DNA of 16,255 nucleotides from an uncultured Prevotella sp. (GTDB lineage Bacteria; Bacteroidota; Bacteroidia; Bacteroidales; Bacteroidaceae), in assembly GCA_934202525.1 (NCBI GenBank), contig CAKPYB010000058.1, positions 1-16,255 on the forward strand. Reading direction: 5' to 3'. Shown one piece after another: positions 1-9,252 of this stretch. A program made the translations under genes and the position numbers. A model generated the notes under the pieces. The model worked only from the letters and a program-made list of their open reading frames with translations, did not search any database and had not been told where the DNA came from. Numbering within the stretch: the stretch's first letter is position 1; the number at the start of each line of letters is the position of its first letter.

Positions 1-1302
1 AAGGCTGAGGATCTTGAGCAGGAGAGCGACTGCCTCGACACCTGGTTCTCTTCATGGTTGTGGCCTATCTCTCTGTTTGATGGCATCGAGCATCCAGACA
101 ACGAGGAGATTAACTACTACTACCCTACTTCCGACCTCGTAACTGGTCCGGATATCATCTTCTTCTGGGTAGCACGTATGATCATGGCTGGCTACGAGTA
201 TCGTGGCAAGATGCCATTCAAGCACGTATATTTCACAGGTATCGTTCGCGATAAGCTCGGCCGCAAGATGAGCAAGAGTCTCGGTAACTCACCAGACCCA
301 TTGGATTTGATTGACAAGTTTGGTGCCGACGGCGTTCGTATGGGTATGATGCTCAGCGCTCCAGCGGGCAACGACATCCTCTTCGACGAGAGTCTTTGCG
401 AGCAGGGACGTAACTTCAACAATAAGATCTGGAATGCCTTCCGCCTCGTGAAGGGTTGGGAGACTGCAGATATCGAGCAGCCTAAGAGTGCTGAAATCGC
501 CGTAAAGTGGTTTGATGCCAAGCTCAAGGAGGTGAACGAGGAGATGCAGAAGCAGTTTAAGGACTACCGTATCTCTGAGGCATTGATGACTGTATATAAG
601 CTGTTCTGGGATGAGTTCTCATCTTGGTACCTGGAGATGGTGAAGCCAGCTTACGGTCAGCCTATCGACCAGAAGAGCTACGACGCTACCCTCCGTTTCT
701 TCGATGCCCTCCTGAAGATGTTGCATCCATTCATGCCATTCATCACCGAGGAGTTGTGGCAGCACATCTACGACCGCAAGGATGGCGAGAGCATCATGCG
801 CGAGAAGCTGGAGATTCCTGCACCTACAGCCGAGGAGCAGAAGTTGGCAGCAGATATCGAGGCTGTGAAGCAGATTATCGCCGGCGTTCGTACCGTTCGC
901 AACCAGAAGAACATTGCCCAGAAGGAGCAGTTGTCTCTGCAGGTAGTAGGCAAGAACGATTTCGAGGCTTACAACGACGTAACTCTGAAGATGGCGAACC
1001 TCGACAAGATTGAGGTCATCGCCGAGAAGAGTGCTGATGCATCCAGCTTCATGGTAGGTACCGACGAGTTTGCCGTACCATTGGGCGACCTCATCGACGT
1101 AGCTGCCGAGATTGAGAAGGCAGAGGCTCAGCTCAAGCACCTGGAGGGCTTCCTGATGGGTGTACGCAAGAAGCTCAGCAATGAGAACTTCGTGGCTCAC
1201 GCTCCAGAGAAGGTTGTTGCCCTCGAGCGCAAGAAGGAAAGCGACTCTGTAGAGAAGATTGCTGCCCTCAAGGCAACCATCGAGGAACTCAAGAAGAAAT
1301 AA
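1..1302 (+). CDS. valS: Valine--tRNA ligase, C-terminal part (5' end outside window)
   Basis: Class I aminoacyl-tRNA synthetase that charges tRNA-Val with valine in the cytoplasm. The frame is open from base 1, so only the last 434 codons are present. The stretch LDTWFSSWLWP at the left edge and the KMSKS signature (265-279, followed by LGNSPDPLD) are typical of ValS and complete the ATP-binding site. A helical anticodon-binding region follows (about residues 160-270 of the fragment, with FSSWYLEMVKP). The last 70 residues are a Lys/Glu-rich coiled coil (EIEKAEAQLKHLEG to IEELKKK), as expected for the ValS C-terminal tRNA-binding arm. The KMSKS spacing and terminal coiled coil fit ValS better than IleS or LeuS. 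The 3' end is intact and the stop is TAA at 1300-1302. Codon use is strongly biased, like the thi genes, as expected for a well-expressed housekeeping gene. Confidence 0.97.
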   Translation, partial: KAEDLEQESDCLDTWFSSWLWPISLFDGIEHPDNEEINYYYPTSDLVTGPDIIFFWVARMIMAGYEYRGKMPFKHVYFTGIVRDKLGRKMSKSLGNSPDPLDLIDKFGADGVRMGMMLSAPAGNDILFDESLCEQGRNFNNKIWNAFRLVKGWETADIEQPKSAEIAVKWFDAKLKEVNEEMQKQFKDYRISEALMTVYKLFWDEFSSWYLEMVKPAYGQPIDQKSYDATLRFFDALLKMLHPFMPFITEELWQHIYDRKDGESIMREKLEIPAPTAEEQKLAADIEAVKQIIAGVRTVRNQKNIAQKEQLSLQVVGKNDFEAYNDVTLKMANLDKIEVIAEKSADASSFMVGTDEFAVPLGDLIDVAAEIEKAEAQLKHLEGFLMGVRKKLSNENFVAHAPEKVVALERKKESDSVEKIAALKATIEELKKK

Positions 1303-1331
1303 TAGTTTAATATTTATCATGTTAAGTGCGG

Positions 1332-1371
1332 AATGTTAAGTGTAAGAACTTAGCATTTCACACTTAACATT
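1332..1371. repeat. 12-bp inverted repeat between valS and the peptidase gene
   Basis: The arms AATGTTAAGTGT (1332-1343) and ACACTTAACATT (1360-1371) are perfect complements around a 16-base loop. A further partial copy of the left arm (TGTTAAGTG) lies at 1320-1328. There is no T-run after the right arm, so this is a poor intrinsic terminator. It could be an RNA stem-loop at the end of the valS transcript, an operator, or one of the short AT-rich repeats common in Bacteroidota intergenic regions. Confidence 0.55.
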
Positions 1372-1390
1372 TCATATTTTCAAGAGAAAC

Positions 1391-2671
1391 ATGATCAAGA
1401 AGCTTTTCACCTTATTTATATGTACGCTATCTCTTGCTACAACTTTCACCAGTTGTGGCGATGAAGCTATTGATGTAGAGAGCGTCAATAAGCAGACTAT
1501 CTTCGTCTTCTATCCTTGGACGGGTGGAACCAACACTTCCGGTCTCACAAGTTTTTTGAAAAACAACGTTGACAGTATCTGCGAAGGTATTGTTGCCAAG
1601 AAGGGTTTGAACAATTCGCGTGTAATGGTTTTCATGAGCCAGAATTACAAGAAGAGCTATCTCATTGATCTTCAGTATGACGGCAATAAGAAAGCCGTCA
1701 TCCGCGACACGTTGAAGACATACGATGAAGCAACATATACTACAGCTGAAGGATTTGCAGAAATTCTGAATGAGGTGAAACGCCGTGCTGAAGCCCTGAA
1801 CTATTCGCTCATCATTGGAGCTCATGGCTGCGGATGGACCTATAGCAGCGACTGGGTTAAGTATCCTTATATGGCAAGACCGAATGCCGGTTTTACCCAG
1901 AAAGGAAGCACCAGCTACCCTACCGCTACCGGCAATTTCAGCGGAATACAGTTTGGTGCCGATCCCAACAAACCTATCACCCGTTTCTTCGGAAGTGTAA
2001 GTTTAGAAGAAAACGCTCTCGACATTCCTACCCTTGCCGAAGGAATCAAACTCAGCGGTACCAAGATGCAATACATTCTCTTCGATGCATGCTATATGGG
2101 CAATGTAGAGACTGCATACGAACTGAAAGACGTTACTAATTTCATGATCAGTTCAAGTAGCGAAGTAATGGGAGCCGGCGTTCCTTACAAAACCGTATGG
2201 AGCTATCTTAACAATTCAGCACCCAACTATTCAGGATTCGTAAACGGAGTAGTCAATTTCTACAAGAATAGCAGCGATCCATATTGCAACATGGCAGCCA
2301 TCGACTGCAGACAGATGGAAAAGCTAGCCAGTGTGATGAAAGAAATCAACAGCAAATATACGCTTTCAGAAAGTATAGATCCGGAAACCATACAGTGCTT
2401 AGATGCATTTTCTCCGAATTTATTCTATGATATGGAGGCATACGTTGATAGTCTTTATCCTAGCGGTTATCTGCTTGACCAGTTTAAGAATCAGCTAAAG
2501 CTCACTGTAAAAGCAGCCGGGCACACAGACTATGCCTATTCTGCTTTATATAATAAAAAAACATATATAGAAGTAAAGAACTATTGCGGTCTTTCTATCT
2601 CCGACCCTAGCCAGCACAGCGTAGCTATCAAGGGCAGAGAGAAAACCGGTTGGTGGAAGGCTACACACTAA
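1391..2671 (+). CDS. Clostripain-like (C11 family) cysteine peptidase, predicted lipoprotein
   Basis: Predicted secreted lipid-anchored cysteine endopeptidase of 426 residues. A Lys-Lys start, hydrophobic core and lipobox-like FTSC with Cys22 make a type II signal peptide, so the mature protein should sit on an envelope membrane, possibly surface exposed. The C11 dyad is recognisable: His145 in IIGAHGCGW and Cys234 in ILFDACYMGNVE, each after a hydrophobic beta strand as in clostripain and PmC11. Clostripain-family enzymes usually cut after Arg or Lys; specificity here is inferred from the family only. C11 enzymes are often activated by self-cleavage, but no cleavage site can be assigned. The start chosen is ATG 1391, which gives a complete signal peptide. 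The gene stands between valS and a GYF_2 gene with an 88-base upstream gap, so it may have its own promoter. Codon use is less biased than in valS. Confidence 0.88.
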   Translation: MIKKLFTLFICTLSLATTFTSCGDEAIDVESVNKQTIFVFYPWTGGTNTSGLTSFLKNNVDSICEGIVAKKGLNNSRVMVFMSQNYKKSYLIDLQYDGNKKAVIRDTLKTYDEATYTTAEGFAEILNEVKRRAEALNYSLIIGAHGCGWTYSSDWVKYPYMARPNAGFTQKGSTSYPTATGNFSGIQFGADPNKPITRFFGSVSLEENALDIPTLAEGIKLSGTKMQYILFDACYMGNVETAYELKDVTNFMISSSSEVMGAGVPYKTVWSYLNNSAPNYSGFVNGVVNFYKNSSDPYCNMAAIDCRQMEKLASVMKEINSKYTLSESIDPETIQCLDAFSPNLFYDMEAYVDSLYPSGYLLDQFKNQLKLTVKAAGHTDYAYSALYNKKTYIEVKNYCGLSISDPSQHSVAIKGREKTGWWKATH

Positions 2672-2737
2672 TAAGCAATGAAGAGTGAAAGAAACTCCTT
2701 ATTGGCTTTTAAGAAAAAGATTATATAAAAGAATAAC

Positions 2738-3745
2738 ATGATGGAATATTTTATCATTGAGAATAACGGACAGCAAGCGGGGCCATTCAGCCAGGAGCAA
2801 CTCGTCCAGAAGGCTATCACACCCGAAACCCTTGTTTGGGCACAAGGCATGAAAGACTGGACTCCTGCTTGGAAAATAGCAGAACTGAAAACAGTTCTAG
2901 AAACTGTAGAAGCAATCAAGGCTAATGCTGCCAACAAAGAAGATGCAGAAGAAACATCAGCAGATGCAGCCGGTAACAACGGACCAGAAGCAGCAAACTT
3001 CCAGGCTGCAAACCAGCAGAATTTCCAGCAGGCACAGCAGGAAGCTTACCAGCAAGGCTTTCAGCATGGCGCTGCCATGAACCAGGGCTACAGACAGGAA
3101 CCGGAAAAGAAAAAATCGAGCAAGACTCTTTGGAAAATCATCTTAGGTCTTATCGTACTTCTCTTCCTGGTTTTCACCATAACCAATCCAGGACCTGATG
3201 CCCATAAAGAAAAGGTAAAGACCGAGGCAGCCAAGGCTATCGACAAGGCTACAGAAACCAGCGACAACAATTTCTTCACCCAAAGCATCCGTTCCATCGC
3301 CAAAATGATGGCAGGAAGCGCTATCGATGAAGTGATGAACCAGCTCTTCGAATACCACAACTATATCGTATGTTCTAAGGGAACCGTGGAGTTTAATGGC
3401 AAACAGCACACCGTAAGTTTCGGTATTCTTGGCAGCGTTTACACGATGAATGCAGACGACATGGTGAAGGCACTGGAAGGTGCCGACAATCTGCAGATAG
3501 AAGAAACCACCAGTTCATCAACCGATGAGACTCCTTCTGTAAGCGATAACAACGATGGTTCTGAAGAAGACGGACTGGGCGCTTCTGTTCAGAAGAAACT
3601 GGAAGACAAGGCAAACCAGGCCATGGATAAGGCTGCCGACAAGGTGAGCAAGAAACTGGAAGAGAAAATCAACCAGAAGCTCGATGAAGCAACCGATTCT
3701 TCAACCGTAGAAAAGATTCTCGACAAGATTCTGGAACTGATCTAG
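2738..3745 (+). CDS. GYF_2 (DUF4339) domain protein with one membrane segment and coiled-coil tail
   Basis: 335 residues of unknown function. Residues 3-55 match the GYF_2/DUF4339 pattern: a first strand with NGQQAGPFS, then LVWAQGMKDWTPA, the usual G-P-F and W-x-x-G-M-x-x-W-x-P-A residues. A linker rich in Ala, Gln and Asn (about 60-120) follows, then Lys/Ser-rich sequence and one hydrophobic segment (about 131-149, IILGLIVLLFLVF). After the membrane comes a 100-residue part with NYIVCSKGTVEFNGK and SFGILGSVYT, which resembles a small domain often paired with GYF_2 in Bacteroidota; I recognise it only loosely. An acidic Ser/Thr stretch (258-280) and a Lys/Glu/Asp helical tail with repeated Asp-Lys/Ala-Asp-Lys steps (285-335) end the protein. 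GYF_2 domains are thought to mediate protein contacts. The second ATG at 2741 is an equally good start. It lies 66 bases after the peptidase gene, so co-transcription is possible. Confidence 0.8.
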   Translation: MMEYFIIENNGQQAGPFSQEQLVQKAITPETLVWAQGMKDWTPAWKIAELKTVLETVEAIKANAANKEDAEETSADAAGNNGPEAANFQAANQQNFQQAQQEAYQQGFQHGAAMNQGYRQEPEKKKSSKTLWKIILGLIVLLFLVFTITNPGPDAHKEKVKTEAAKAIDKATETSDNNFFTQSIRSIAKMMAGSAIDEVMNQLFEYHNYIVCSKGTVEFNGKQHTVSFGILGSVYTMNADDMVKALEGADNLQIEETTSSSTDETPSVSDNNDGSEEDGLGASVQKKLEDKANQAMDKAADKVSKKLEEKINQKLDEATDSSTVEKILDKILELI

Positions 3746-3794
3746 CATCAGAAATCCGAAGAAACATAAGAAATATGACACATTTCTCAATATG

Positions 3795-3835
3795 ACAGCA
3801 TGGCGGCTTGACGTATATCAAGCCGCCATTGCTGT
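3795..3835 (+). terminator. Strong hairpin after the GYF_2 gene, possible terminator
   Basis: The arms ATGGCGGCTTG (3800-3810) and CAAGCCGCCAT (3819-3829) pair perfectly over 11 bp around an 8-base loop. Five more pairs (ACAGC 3795-3799 with GCTGT 3831-3835) extend it across a single bulged T. It lies about 50 bases after the stop codon, where a terminator would be expected. The downstream run (TTTAGTT) is short on T, so termination is inferred. The motif TTGACGTATATCA from the loop side recurs as TTGACGTGTATCA at 3840-3852. Confidence 0.5.
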
Positions 3836-3914
3836 TTAGTTGACGTGTATCAAAAAAAGCCATTTTTTCATCATTTTGTCATGTCTTTGTGACAGATATT
3901 CAAGAAAAAGGCAT

Positions 3915-3922
3915 TACCTTTG
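3915..3922 (+). promoter_or_regulatory. Bacteroidota-type -7 box before two tiny genes
   Basis: TACCTTTG fits the TAnnTTTG -7 consensus. A TTTG lies at 3886-3889 but is 25 bases upstream, longer than the usual 19-21, so the -33 match is weak. Transcription would start near 3927 and give an 80-90 base leader before the ATG at 4011. Confidence 0.45.
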
Positions 3923-3964
3923 CACCAGAAAACAGTGAGATTGTAATAAGGATAATGTAAAACA

Positions 3965-3986
3965 GGAGACCTCACATGGAGGCTCC
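3965..3986 (+). promoter_or_regulatory. Leader hairpin upstream of the 29-codon gene
   Basis: GGAG-A-CCTC (3965-3973) pairs with GAGG-CTCC (3979-3986) around loop ACATG: eight pairs with one bulged A. It lies 24 bases before the start codon, inside the transcript predicted from the -7 box at 3915. It could act as a 5' stabiliser or a translational control element; no ligand or partner can be named. Confidence 0.35.
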
Positions 3987-4010
3987 ACAAAGAAAGAAAG
4001 GAAACAAATT

Positions 4011-4100
4011 ATGATGATGACAGTAATGATTCTAGCAGTTGTGGCAGCAATGATTGCCAAGGCTGTAAATGTAAACAACAACATGGAGATGGGCAAGTAA
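4011..4100 (+). CDS. Small hydrophobic peptide, 29 residues
   Basis: Reads MMMTVMILAVVAAMIAKAV, then a polar tail NVNNNMEMGK and TAA. The first 18 or so residues are hydrophobic and would suit a single short membrane segment; the tail is polar with Asn and Lys. Three ATGs in a row (4011, 4014, 4017) leave the exact start open. Upstream bases are purine-rich (AAAGAAAGGAAACAAATT), the usual look of a start region here. Supporting reality: a -7 promoter box about 90 bases upstream, a leader hairpin, a second small gene just after it, and a shared strong terminator at 4371. I do not recognise the family. It could be a mini membrane protein or the leader peptide of the next gene. Confidence 0.45.
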   Translation: MMMTVMILAVVAAMIAKAVNVNNNMEMGK

Positions 4101-4181
4101 AATTGACCATTATTCATGAACAAAGGAAAAAAGGAAATGGCAGAAATGCCGAGTATTAATTTTAAAAAAAGGATAACGATT

Positions 4182-4301
4182 ATGAAAACAATTTATGCAA
4201 ACATCAAGAAGGCCTTGAAGGCTATTCTTGCAGATTACATGACCGCAATGGAAATGTATGGTGAGGCTTTGAACAGAAGCCGTGGTTGTGCTTGCGCATA
4301 A
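4182..4301 (+). CDS. Small basic amphipathic peptide, 39 residues, Cys-containing tail
   Basis: Starts MKTIYANIKKALKAILADY and ends SRGCACA before TAA. The first part has Lys and hydrophobic residues alternating in a helical pattern, followed by MTAMEMYGEAL; the end carries two Cys. The start chosen (ATG 4182) follows an AAAAAAAGGATAACGATT stretch typical of good start sites; an in-frame ATG at 4116 would add 22 residues with no such signal. It is 81 bases after the 29-codon gene, with only the terminator at 4371 beyond, so the two are probably one transcript. No family recognised. The pair might be membrane-active or a signalling peptide, but nothing in the sequence proves a role. Confidence 0.5.
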   Translation: MKTIYANIKKALKAILADYMTAMEMYGEALNRSRGCACA

Positions 4302-4370
4302 GGGTTCCAATCCCTTCATGCTGCGGCATAAACTAGATTGAAAGCAAAAAGTAATTACGTTTAAATAAAG

Positions 4371-4408
4371 AAAAAGCGTGTAAGTTACCATACTTACACG
4401 CTTTTTTT
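4371..4408 (+). terminator. Intrinsic terminator after the small-peptide genes
   Basis: AAAAAGCGTGTAAG (4371-4384) pairs with CTTACACGCTTTTT (4393-4406) for 14 perfect pairs, 15 with the next T-A, leaving a 6-base loop TACCAT. The right arm runs into a stretch of eight T. It ends the small-peptide transcript; the left A-run would allow use from the other strand as well. Confidence 0.9.
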
Positions 4409-4409
4409 G

Positions 4410-4417
4410 TATCTTTG
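4410..4417 (+). promoter_or_regulatory. -7 box of the Fur-family gene
   Basis: TATCTTTG matches TAnnTTTG and lies 36 bases before the ATG at 4454. No TTG or TTTG is found 19-21 bases upstream, because that position is inside the terminator hairpin. The box directly abuts the terminator's T-run, so terminator and promoter are packed together. Confidence 0.5.
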
Positions 4418-4453
4418 CAACCGGTTAGTACAAATAAAAAAAAAGAAGAAACG

Positions 4454-4879
4454 ATGAACTCACAAGATATTATCAGCAGGCTGGAATCGAAAGGTATCCG
4501 ACCAACCGCCAACCGCATACTCGTAATGAAAACCCTGATGGGCGAACAGAACCCGCAGAGTCTGAGTAATCTGGAACGAAAGATGGTTTCGATGGATAAG
4601 TCGAGCATCTTCCGTACCCTTACCCTCTTCCTGGAACATGATGTGGTGCATGCTTTCGAAGATGGGCGAGGCGTACTCTGCTACGAACTCTGCGAAGAAA
4701 AAGGGGCCTGCGATCATCACGACGGGCACATCCATTTCTACTGCGAATCTTGCCAGCGTTCCTTCTGTATGGAGGATATCCATATTCCAAGTTTCGAGCT
4801 GCCCGAAGGCTTTTACCCCCACTCTATTTCCTTTGTCATCAAAGGCGAATGCCCGGAATGCAGAAAGAAACACCAGTAA
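4454..4879 (+). CDS. Fur-family metal-responsive transcriptional repressor
   Basis: 141 residues, the usual length for Fur/Zur/PerR proteins. Residues 1-80 form the winged-helix DNA-binding part: IRPTANRILVMKTL, then the recognition-helix pattern MDKSSIFRTLTLFLEHDVV (47-65). The C-terminal part is the metal-binding and dimer domain: a His/Asp-rich stretch DHHDGHIHFYC (87-97) and two CxxC pairs, C97/C100 and C133/C136, which should hold a structural zinc. Whether it senses iron, zinc or peroxide cannot be told from sequence alone. The ATG at 4454 is preferred: reading further upstream gives only a TTG start that lies inside the -7 promoter box. It appears to be a single-gene unit, with its own -7 box behind a terminator and the separately promoted thi operon after it. 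Confidence 0.88.
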   Translation: MNSQDIISRLESKGIRPTANRILVMKTLMGEQNPQSLSNLERKMVSMDKSSIFRTLTLFLEHDVVHAFEDGRGVLCYELCEEKGACDHHDGHIHFYCESCQRSFCMEDIHIPSFELPEGFYPHSISFVIKGECPECRKKHQ

Positions 4880-4928
4880 AGCTACAGATGCTTCAGCGTT
4901 AATATAGCATAAATATTTTTGAATTTCT

Positions 4929-4958
4929 ATTGTTTTTCCGATATTATCATTACTTTTG
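4929..4958 (+). promoter_or_regulatory. Promoter of the thiamine operon
   Basis: A TTG (4930-4932) is followed 18 bases later by TACTTTTG (4951-4958), which fits the Bacteroidota TTG...TAnnTTTG pattern. It sits directly before the TPP riboswitch, so the leader RNA would begin within the riboswitch's outer stem. Confidence 0.65.
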
Positions 4959-4959
4959 C

Positions 4960-5054
4960 AAGCGATTATCACGGGGTGCTGAAAGATTCGGCTGAGATGA
5001 TACCCATTGAACCTGATGCAGGTAATGCTGTCGCAGGGATATTTGATAGCGCTT
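4960..5054 (+). ncRNA. TPP riboswitch (THI element)
   Basis: Contains the hallmark segments in order: GGGGTGCT (4973-4980), GGCTGAGATGATACCC (4990-5005), GAACCTGATGCAGGTAATG (5009-5027) and CGCAGGGA (5032-5039). These form the pyrimidine- and pyrophosphate-sensor arms that bind thiamine pyrophosphate. An extended P1 is seen: TATC (4967-4970) with GATA (5045-5048) and AAGCG (4960-4964) with CGCTT (5050-5054), although the 5'-most bases may lie before the transcription start. About 125 bases separate it from thiS. No T-run terminator is visible there, so control is probably by another route, such as hiding the start region; a small hairpin lies at 5116-5131. Confidence 0.96.
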
Positions 5055-5180
5055 TATTCTTTCTCTTAAGGCTTTCATCTGGAAGTTCACCGTGTTGGTT
5101 ACATATTATTATATCATCGCTCTAGGGCGATAGAAACAGCGTAAACAAACGGATTATTCATCATATAAAACGAACAGAAT

Positions 5181-5378
5181 ATGAAAGTAACTATCAACAA
5201 CAAAGAAACCGAGACACAGGCAAAGACCGTAAAGGAACTTGCCCAGGAGCTCGACCTTCCTGCTGCAGGTTGCGCAGTAGCTATCAGTAACGAAATGGTG
5301 CCTCGTGATGAATGGGAAAACACAATCATCGCCGAAGGAGCAGACATCGTTATCGTAAAAGCGTTCTGCGGAGGATAA
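5181..5378 (+). CDS. thiS: ThiS, sulfur carrier protein for thiazole synthesis
   Basis: 65 residues with the ubiquitin-like beta-grasp pattern (MKVTINNKE...TVKELAQEL...VAISNEMVPRDEW...EGADIVIVKAFCGG) and the essential C-terminal Gly-Gly. The terminal Gly is adenylated by ThiF and converted to a thiocarboxylate, which donates sulfur to ThiG. It is the first gene after the TPP riboswitch, as in many Bacteroidota. The 87-base gap before thiG holds a GGAAAAG/CTTTTCC hairpin (5396-5402 with 5418-5424) that might affect processing or relative expression. Confidence 0.95.
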   Translation: MKVTINNKETETQAKTVKELAQELDLPAAGCAVAISNEMVPRDEWENTIIAEGADIVIVKAFCGG

Positions 5379-5465
5379 CGGTCCCAGAATACTGCGGAAA
5401 AGAATCATCCAAAAGTACTTTTCCTACAGAAATGAAAACAAAAATAACAACTCTATAATAAAACA

Positions 5466-6239
5466 ATGGAAAAATTAGTAATCGCAGACAGAGAGTTTAA
5501 CTCCCGCCTCTTCTTGGGTACAGGAAAGTTTAACAACAATGCCCTCATGGCTGAAGCCATCAAAGCATCAGAAACAGAAATGGTTACTGTTGCTATGAAA
5601 CGTATCGAACTCGAAGACAAGCAGGACGATCTGCTCTCTCATATTGTGCAGAACCCAAATATCCAGCTCCTTCCTAACACCAGTGGAGTGCGCAACGCCG
5701 AGGAGGCTGTCTTCGCAGCACAGATGGCTCGCGAGGCTTTCGGAACCAACTGGCTCAAGCTAGAAATCCACCCAGACCCTCGCTATCTTCTTCCAGACTC
5801 TATCGAGACCCTGAAGGCTACAGAGAAACTGGTAAAGCTCGGTTTCGTGGTATTGCCATATTGCCAGGCAGACCCTACCCTCTGCAAGCACCTCGAAGAG
5901 GCTGGTGCTGCTACCGTGATGCCACTCGCTGCACCTATCGGTACCAACAAGGGATTGAGAATGAAGGACTTCCTGCAGATCATCATCGAGCAGGCTACTG
6001 TTCCAGTTGTAGTAGATGCAGGTATCGGTGCACCTAGCCACGCTGCCGAGGCTATGGAGATGGGTGCCAGCGCTTGCTTGGTTAACACCGCTATCGCCGT
6101 TGCCGGTGACCCTGTAGAAATGGCTAAGGCATTCAAGGAGGCAGTAGTATGCGGTCGCCGTGCCTACGAGGCAGGTCTTGGAGCCATCAGCGATTGTGCC
6201 GAGGCAAGTTCTCCACTCACCGCATTCCTCAACGACTAA
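5466..6239 (+). CDS. thiG: ThiG, thiazole synthase
   Basis: 257-residue TIM-barrel enzyme that condenses 1-deoxy-D-xylulose 5-phosphate, dehydroglycine and ThiS-thiocarboxylate sulfur to form the thiazole phosphate of thiamine. Family marks: FLGTGKF near the N-terminus, the Schiff-base lysine in [10 protein letters not shown] (Lys98), VLPYCQADP and the phosphate-binding [20 protein letters not shown]. The length is normal for the family. It acts with ThiS (upstream) and ThiH (downstream), which supplies dehydroglycine from tyrosine. No thiE lies between thiS and thiG, as it does in some Bacteroides operons as I recall them. Confidence 0.97.
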   Translation: MEKLVIADREFNSRLFLGTGKFNNNALMAEAIKASETEMVTVAMKRIELEDKQDDLLSHIVQNPNIQLLPNTSGVRNAEEAVFAAQMAREAFGTNWLKLEIHPDPRYLLPDSIETLKATEKLVKLGFVVLPYCQADPTLCKHLEEAGAATVMPLAAPIGTNKGLRMKDFLQIIIEQATVPVVVDAGIGAPSHAAEAMEMGASACLVNTAIAVAGDPVEMAKAFKEAVVCGRRAYEAGLGAISDCAEASSPLTAFLND

Positions 6240-6249
6240 TATAAAATAA

Positions 6250-8034
<1,785 letters not shown>

Positions 8035-8038
8035 GAAA

Positions 8039-9178
8039 ATGTTTTCAGACGAATTAAAGAATATCAGTTGGGAGGAGACCACGGAGCGCATTGCTCGAAT
8101 GACCGATAACGATGTGCGTCGTGCCCTTGCCAAGGACCATTGCGATGTGAACGACTTCATGGCGCTGATTTCACCGGCAGCCGAGCCATACCTGGAGGTA
8201 ATGGCGCGTCTTTCCCGCAAATATACCGAGGAGCGCTTCGGCAAGACCATGTCGATGTTCATTCCTCTCTACATCACCAATTCATGCTCTAACTCCTGCG
8301 TGTATTGTGGTTTCCATCGTGAGAATCCGATGGCCCGCACCATCCTCACCCCAGAGCAGATTGAGAACGAGTATAAAGCCATCAAGCAGTTGGCTCCATT
8401 CGAGAACATCCTTCTCGTTACGGGCGAGAACCCAGCCAAGGCTGGTACCCCTTATCTTGCCAAGGCAATCGACATCGCCAAGAAGTATTTCTCTAACGTG
8501 AAGATTGAGGTGATGCCGCTCTCTACAGAGGATTACAAGACCCTCGCCGACCATGGTATGAACGGCGTCATCTGTTTCCAGGAGACCTACAACCACGAGC
8601 ACTACAAGCTCTACCACCCACGTGGCATGAAGAGCAAGTTTGAGTGGCGCTGCGATGGTTTCGACCGCATGGGTATGGCAGGTGTCCATTCCATCGGTAT
8701 GGGTGTGCTCATCGGCTTGGAGAAGGAGTGGCGCACGGATGTTGTGATGATGGCTCATCACCTGCGCTATCTGCAGAAGCATTACTGGAAGACCAAGTAC
8801 AGCGTGAACTTCCCTCGTATGCGCCCTGCACAGAACGAAGGTTTCCAGCCAAACTGCTTCATGACCGATAAGCAGTTGGCACAGGCAACTTTCGCCATGC
8901 GAATCTTCGACCACGATGTAGATATCTCCTACTCTACCCGTGAGCCAGCCTACATCCGTGACAACATGGCAACACTGGGTGTCACCACCATGTCGGCAGA
9001 ATCAAAGGTAAATCCTGGCGGTTACCATACTTATCCTCAGGCATTGGAGCAGTTCACCGTGAGCGATGAGCGTACCGCCAAGGTAATCAATGCGAGATTG
9101 AAGGAATTGGGCAGAGAGCCAGTCTGGAAGGATTGGGATGCCTCATTCGATTTCTTCGGAAATATCGCAAACGGATAA
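8039..9178 (+). CDS. thiH: ThiH, 2-iminoacetate synthase (radical SAM tyrosine lyase)
   Basis: 379-residue radical SAM enzyme that splits tyrosine into dehydroglycine (2-iminoacetate) and p-cresol, giving ThiG its glycine-derived substrate under anaerobic conditions. The cluster motif CSNSCVYC (CX3CX2C; Cys83, Cys87, Cys90) is present, followed by GFHRENPMART. The C-terminal half has NFPRMRPA and ISYSTREPAYIRDN, typical of ThiH. It starts four bases after the thiC stop, so translation is probably coupled. It is the last gene before a strong terminator; the usual partner thiF is absent from this operon. Confidence 0.96.
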   Translation: MFSDELKNISWEETTERIARMTDNDVRRALAKDHCDVNDFMALISPAAEPYLEVMARLSRKYTEERFGKTMSMFIPLYITNSCSNSCVYCGFHRENPMARTILTPEQIENEYKAIKQLAPFENILLVTGENPAKAGTPYLAKAIDIAKKYFSNVKIEVMPLSTEDYKTLADHGMNGVICFQETYNHEHYKLYHPRGMKSKFEWRCDGFDRMGMAGVHSIGMGVLIGLEKEWRTDVVMMAHHLRYLQKHYWKTKYSVNFPRMRPAQNEGFQPNCFMTDKQLAQATFAMRIFDHDVDISYSTREPAYIRDNMATLGVTTMSAESKVNPGGYHTYPQALEQFTVSDERTAKVINARLKELGREPVWKDWDASFDFFGNIANG

Positions 9179-9202
9179 AGAAGATGTAATTAAACAGAAT
9201 AA

Positions 9203-9242
9203 AAAAAAGAGTGTATCATAAATTCATGACACACTCTTTTTT
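9203..9242. terminator. Bidirectional terminator between thiH and the convergent helicase gene
   Basis: AAAAAAGAGTGT (9203-9214) pairs with ACACTCTTTTTT (9231-9242). Inside it, TCAT (9216-9219) pairs with ATGA (9226-9229) across a single A/C mismatch, leaving a six-base loop. The A-run on one side and T-run on the other let the same hairpin end thiH on the + strand and the helicase gene, whose stop is 11 bases away, on the - strand. Confidence 0.9.
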
Positions 9243-9252
9243 GTTAATATTC

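Noticed and set aside
1303..1390. Intrinsic terminator for valS
   Set aside because: The inverted repeat there is A/T-rich and lacks a following T-run, so it is listed only as an inverted repeat.
4415..4453. Upstream TTG start adding 13 residues to the Fur-family protein
   Set aside because: The TTG is part of the TAnnTTTG promoter box, so it would lie at or before the transcription start.
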